Part shown: positions 5,302-7,060 of the stretch, piece after piece | Numbering within the stretch: position 1 is the first letter of the stretch | How the letters are laid out: each line of letters begins with the position of its first letter | Source: Deltaproteobacteria bacterium | Lineage (GTDB): Bacteria > Desulfobacterota > Binatia > Binatales > Binataceae | Direction: 5' to 3' | DNA: 7,060 nt | Assembly (NCBI GenBank): GCA_021780585.1 | Contig: JAJXYM010000164.1 | Span: forward strand, 1-7,060 | Position numbers and translations under genes: made by a program | The notes under the pieces: generated by a model | Seen by the model: the letters and a program-made list of their open reading frames with translations, nothing else | What the model was told of the DNA's origin: nothing | Database searches by the model: none

Positions 5302-5484
5302 ATGGAGCTGCCGAAGTGCCAGAAGTGCAATAATGGCACGCTGATTCCTCTCTCCGATTACGGGCAGGAAGGCGCTTCGGTGATTTTCAAAGCGTGGGCC
5401 TGCACCAATCCCGATTGCGGCTTCAGCCTGCGCGTCGACAAGGGCGAAGTCTCCTACGGCAAACGTATCGAACCGAAGCATTGA
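5302..5484 (+). CDS. 60-residue zinc-ribbon protein
   Basis: This small soluble protein has four well-placed cysteines: Cys6-x-x-Cys9 (KCQKCNNG) and Cys34-(4 residues)-Cys39 (WACTNPDCGF), the two knuckles of a zinc ribbon of the topoisomerase/ribosomal type. The stretch WACTNPDCGF is common in small zinc-finger proteins annotated as hypothetical. The tail is charged (RVDKGEVSYGKRIEPKH). A near-perfect ribosome site, a candidate promoter and a terminator-like hairpin 22 nt after the stop make it look like a separate single-gene unit. A nucleic-acid or protein-binding role is family-level guesswork. Confidence 0.83.
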   Translation: MELPKCQKCNNGTLIPLSDYGQEGASVIFKAWACTNPDCGFSLRVDKGEVSYGKRIEPKH

Positions 5485-5506
5485 TGGGTCCGTCTCCGGA
5501 TTGGCG

Positions 5507-5545
5507 CGGGGCGTTCGTCGCAAGATGAACGCCCCGTTGTGTTTG
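5507..5545 (+). terminator. Hairpin terminator after the zinc-ribbon gene
   Basis: CGGGGCGTTC (5507-5516) and GAACGCCCCG (5527-5536) form a perfect 10-bp stem with a 10-nt loop, followed by the T-rich TTGTGTTTG (5537-5545). It fits a Rho-independent terminator with an imperfect U-tract. The right arm (GAACGCCCC) occurs again at 5550-5558, so the left arm could pair with either copy. Confidence 0.65.
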
Positions 5546-5610
5546 CCGCGAACGCCCCACCCGCTTTCTCTGCTATGATGCCGCCCGCGCCGCGTCCGCC
5601 GGCGCGAGGG

Positions 5611-5616
5611 AGGAGG
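5611..5616 (+). promoter_or_regulatory. Shine-Dalgarno site of the MetE-like gene
   Basis: AGGAGG, within GGGAGGAGG (5608-5616), ends 6 nt before ATG 5623. It selects this ATG over frame-open codons up to 5539, which encode a Pro/Ala-rich non-family extension overlapping the hairpin region. Confidence 0.82.
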
Positions 5617-5622
5617 CCCGCG

Positions 5623-6723
5623 ATGCATCGTCCGCCGTTTCGCGCCGAACCGATTGGATCCCTGCTGCGTCCCGCATGGCTGACCGACGCGCGCCGCCGG
5701 ATGCGCCGGGGGGAGCTGTCCGCCGCCGAGTTCAAACGCCTCGAAGACCGCGCCGTCGACGAGGCGATCGCGTTGCAGGAGCGATGCGGCCTCGACGTCA
5801 TCAACGACGGCGAACAGCGTCGGCTGAGCTTCCTCGGCTCGCTGATCGAGACCACCGCTGGCCTCACCCGCACCTCCGGCCTGACCAAACCCTGGCGCAC
5901 CGACGCCGGCGCGGTCGAGCAGCTTTCGCTCGGTCTCGCCGCGACCGGCCGGCTCGTGCGCCGCCGCTCGCTGGTCGGCGAAGAATTCGCTTACGCCCGC
6001 GCCCGCACCAGGACGCCGCTCAAGGTCACGCTGCCGAGTCCGATGATGCTCTTCATGTTCTGGTCGCGGGAGGAATCGCGCGCCGTCTATCGCGACCCGT
6101 TCGAACTCTTCGCCGACGGCGCCGAGGTGATTCGCGAGGAAATTCGCGAACTGGCGCGGCTCGGATGCGACTATATCCAGATCGACGCGCCCGAACTGGC
6201 GATTCTGATAGATCCCGCCGCGCGCGCCGAAGTTTTCGACCGCAACGGCATCGACCCCGAGCGCATACTGGGGGAAGGTATCGAGCTGCTCAACCGACTG
6301 GCCGACGCGCCCGGCGTCCGCTTCGGACTCCATCTATGCCGCGGCAACAACGACGGCCGCTGGCTGAGCGCCGGCGGTTACGATTCGATCGCCCGCGCGG
6401 TCTTTCGTGGCGCCACGCGCTACTCGACGCTGCTGCTCGAATACGATGACGCGCGCTCGGGCGGCTTCGAACCGCTCGCGGAAGTTCCGCGCGACAAAAC
6501 CGTCGTGCTCGGATTGGTCTCGACGAAGAAGCCAAAGATGGAAACCGCCGACGAACTGCGTCAGCGGATCGCCGAGGCCGCAAGCCATTTTCCGCACGAG
6601 CAGCTCGCACTTTCGACGCAATGCGGCTTCGCCTCGGGAATCAAGGGCAATCCGATCGACGTCGCCGCGCAGGAGGCCAAGCTCAGACTGGTCGGCGAAG
6701 TAGCCCGCCGCGAATGGCCCTGA
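5623..6723 (+). CDS. Stand-alone MetE C-terminal-domain (cobalamin-independent methionine synthase II) family protein
   Basis: This 366-residue TIM-barrel protein corresponds to the catalytic C-terminal domain of MetE, without the N-terminal domain of full-length enzymes (about 750 residues). The start AEPIGSLLRP (8-17) is typical of the family. The zinc-binding set is visible: His237 and Cys239 in GLHLCRGNNDGRW (235-247), Glu273 in TLLLEYDD (269-276) and Cys334 in LSTQCGFAS (330-338). CDYIQIDAPEL (182-192) holds the substrate-site Asp188 region. Family members transfer a methyl group to a thiol such as homocysteine, but stand-alone proteins may use methyl donors other than methyltetrahydrofolate or act on other substrates. 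It follows the zinc-ribbon gene after a terminator-like hairpin, so it probably has its own promoter, though I cannot identify one. Repeats follow its stop. Confidence 0.88.
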   Translation: MHRPPFRAEPIGSLLRPAWLTDARRRMRRGELSAAEFKRLEDRAVDEAIALQERCGLDVINDGEQRRLSFLGSLIETTAGLTRTSGLTKPWRTDAGAVEQLSLGLAATGRLVRRRSLVGEEFAYARARTRTPLKVTLPSPMMLFMFWSREESRAVYRDPFELFADGAEVIREEIRELARLGCDYIQIDAPELAILIDPAARAEVFDRNGIDPERILGEGIELLNRLADAPGVRFGLHLCRGNNDGRWLSAGGYDSIARAVFRGATRYSTLLLEYDDARSGGFEPLAEVPRDKTVVLGLVSTKKPKMETADELRQRIAEAASHFPHEQLALSTQCGFASGIKGNPIDVAAQEAKLRLVGEVARREWP

Positions 6724-6763
6724 CGCGCTCGCCGTCGCTGGATCGCACACCGATTCACGGTCC

Positions 6764-6790
6764 GAGACCCTTCGCTTCGCTCAGGGTGAC
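6764..6790 (-). repeat. Dispersed repeat of the 'HPERSEGS' type
   Basis: On the minus strand this reads CACCCTGAGCGAAGCGAAGG and on to GTCTC. In one frame it translates as HPERSEGSR, a string I recall as a frequent artefact of intergenic repeats in many bacterial genomes. ACCCT and AGGGT form a short stem. It lies 40 nt after the MetE-like stop. Confidence 0.6.
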
Positions 6791-6793
6791 AGG

Positions 6794-6813
6794 CTTGGTT
6801 CGCTGGAACCGAG
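6794..6813 (+). repeat. Short hairpin
   Basis: CTTGGTTC (6794-6801) pairs with GAACCGAG (6806-6813) over 8 positions, including one T-G wobble, around a 4-nt loop. There is no T-tract after it. It directly follows the previous repeat and may belong to the same element. Confidence 0.45.
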
Positions 6814-6849
6814 CGCGTCGGAACACCACCGGGGCTCGCCTCTTCCCGC

Positions 6850-6896
6850 GCCTCTCCTTGTCCGAGGAGAGGCCGCCGCGCGTCCGCGCGCGGCGG
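6850..6896. repeat. Double-hairpin palindromic repeat
   Basis: Two perfect stems touch each other. GCCTCTCCT (6850-6858) pairs with AGGAGAGGC (6865-6873) around a 6-nt loop. CCGCCGCGCG (6873-6882) pairs with CGCGCGGCGG (6887-6896) around TCCG. CCTCTCCTTG recurs at 6959-6968, so the element is partly duplicated. This looks like a REP/MITE-like intergenic element, and the GC-rich second stem followed by a T-rich run could also end transcription of the MetE-like gene. Confidence 0.6.
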
Positions 6897-6992
6897 GTGA
6901 GGTTCTTCTTCCCTCTTGCGCAACGGACGGCCAAATCGTTGAGAGACCTCTCCCCGACCCTCTCCTTGGACGTGGAGGCGGCGATCGTTTTG

Positions 6993-7019
6993 GATCCTCG
7001 GGTCAAGTCCGAGGGTGAC
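6993..7019 (+). repeat. Dispersed repeat of the 'DPRVK' type
   Basis: In one frame this translates as DPRVKSEGD, a well-known spurious C-terminus produced by palindromic intergenic repeats, especially in Alphaproteobacteria. CCTCGG (6996-7001) pairs with CCGAGG (7009-7014) around the 7-nt loop GTCAAGT. No gene is seen from here to the window end. Confidence 0.6.
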
Positions 7020-7060
7020 TGAACAAGAGCGCTCGATTAAAAAGCGTGCGCCCCTTTTCT

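Noticed and set aside
4552..6333. A 593-codon open frame on the minus strand
   Set aside because: It lies opposite menG, VOC, the zinc ribbon and the MetE-like gene, all with clear family motifs and ribosome sites. Long antisense frames are expected in GC-rich DNA, and its product has no recognisable motif.
6764..7019. Possible CRISPR array in the repeat-rich tail
   Set aside because: The repeats differ in sequence, are not evenly spaced, lack unique spacers of constant length, and no cas gene is present.

Overview
The window is a GC-rich bacterial chromosomal segment with mostly ordinary housekeeping and accessory genes. The organism cannot be named from the sequence. A menaquinone/ubiquinone-type methyltransferase beside a deazaflavin (F420)-type quinone reductase, many small zinc-ribbon proteins, and dispersed palindromic repeats at the right end suggest a soil or freshwater bacterium from a deep lineage (Binatota/Deltaproteobacteria-like, Acidobacteria-like or similar). 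This placement is a low-confidence inference.

Layout, left to right. The left end (1-about 560) is visibly less GC-rich and holds the 5' part of a minus-strand gene for a two-pass membrane protein resembling the DUF4760 group; it runs off the window. After a doubtful 50-codon frame comes a minus-strand TauE/SafE (TSUP) anion permease (800-1567). It is divergent from a YfcG-type glutathione transferase (1732-2421). Convergent to the latter are two adjacent minus-strand genes for tiny cysteine-rich proteins (2598-2855 and 2880-3077), behind an AT-rich leader (3078-3292).

Next is a divergent pair: a Ddn/F420H2-dependent quinone reductase-like protein (minus, 3293-3751) and a MenG/UbiE quinone methyltransferase (plus, 3933-4697), sharing a 181-nt control region. 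MenG is followed closely by a VOC/glyoxalase-fold gene (4744-5142), then a 60-residue zinc-ribbon gene (5302-5484) with its own probable terminator, then a stand-alone MetE C-terminal-domain protein (5623-6723). The last 337 nt carry no gene but a mosaic of palindromic repeats.

How the genes work together: the strongest functional link is MenG beside a putative quinone reductase, since one makes the quinone and the other may reduce it. The permease/GST pair may share a thiol or sulfur-stress theme, but this is only positional inference. I did not find a convincing undescribed multi-gene system. The most useful additions are the truncated DUF4760-like gene at the left edge, the cluster of small zinc-ribbon proteins, the quinone pair and the repeat mosaic.
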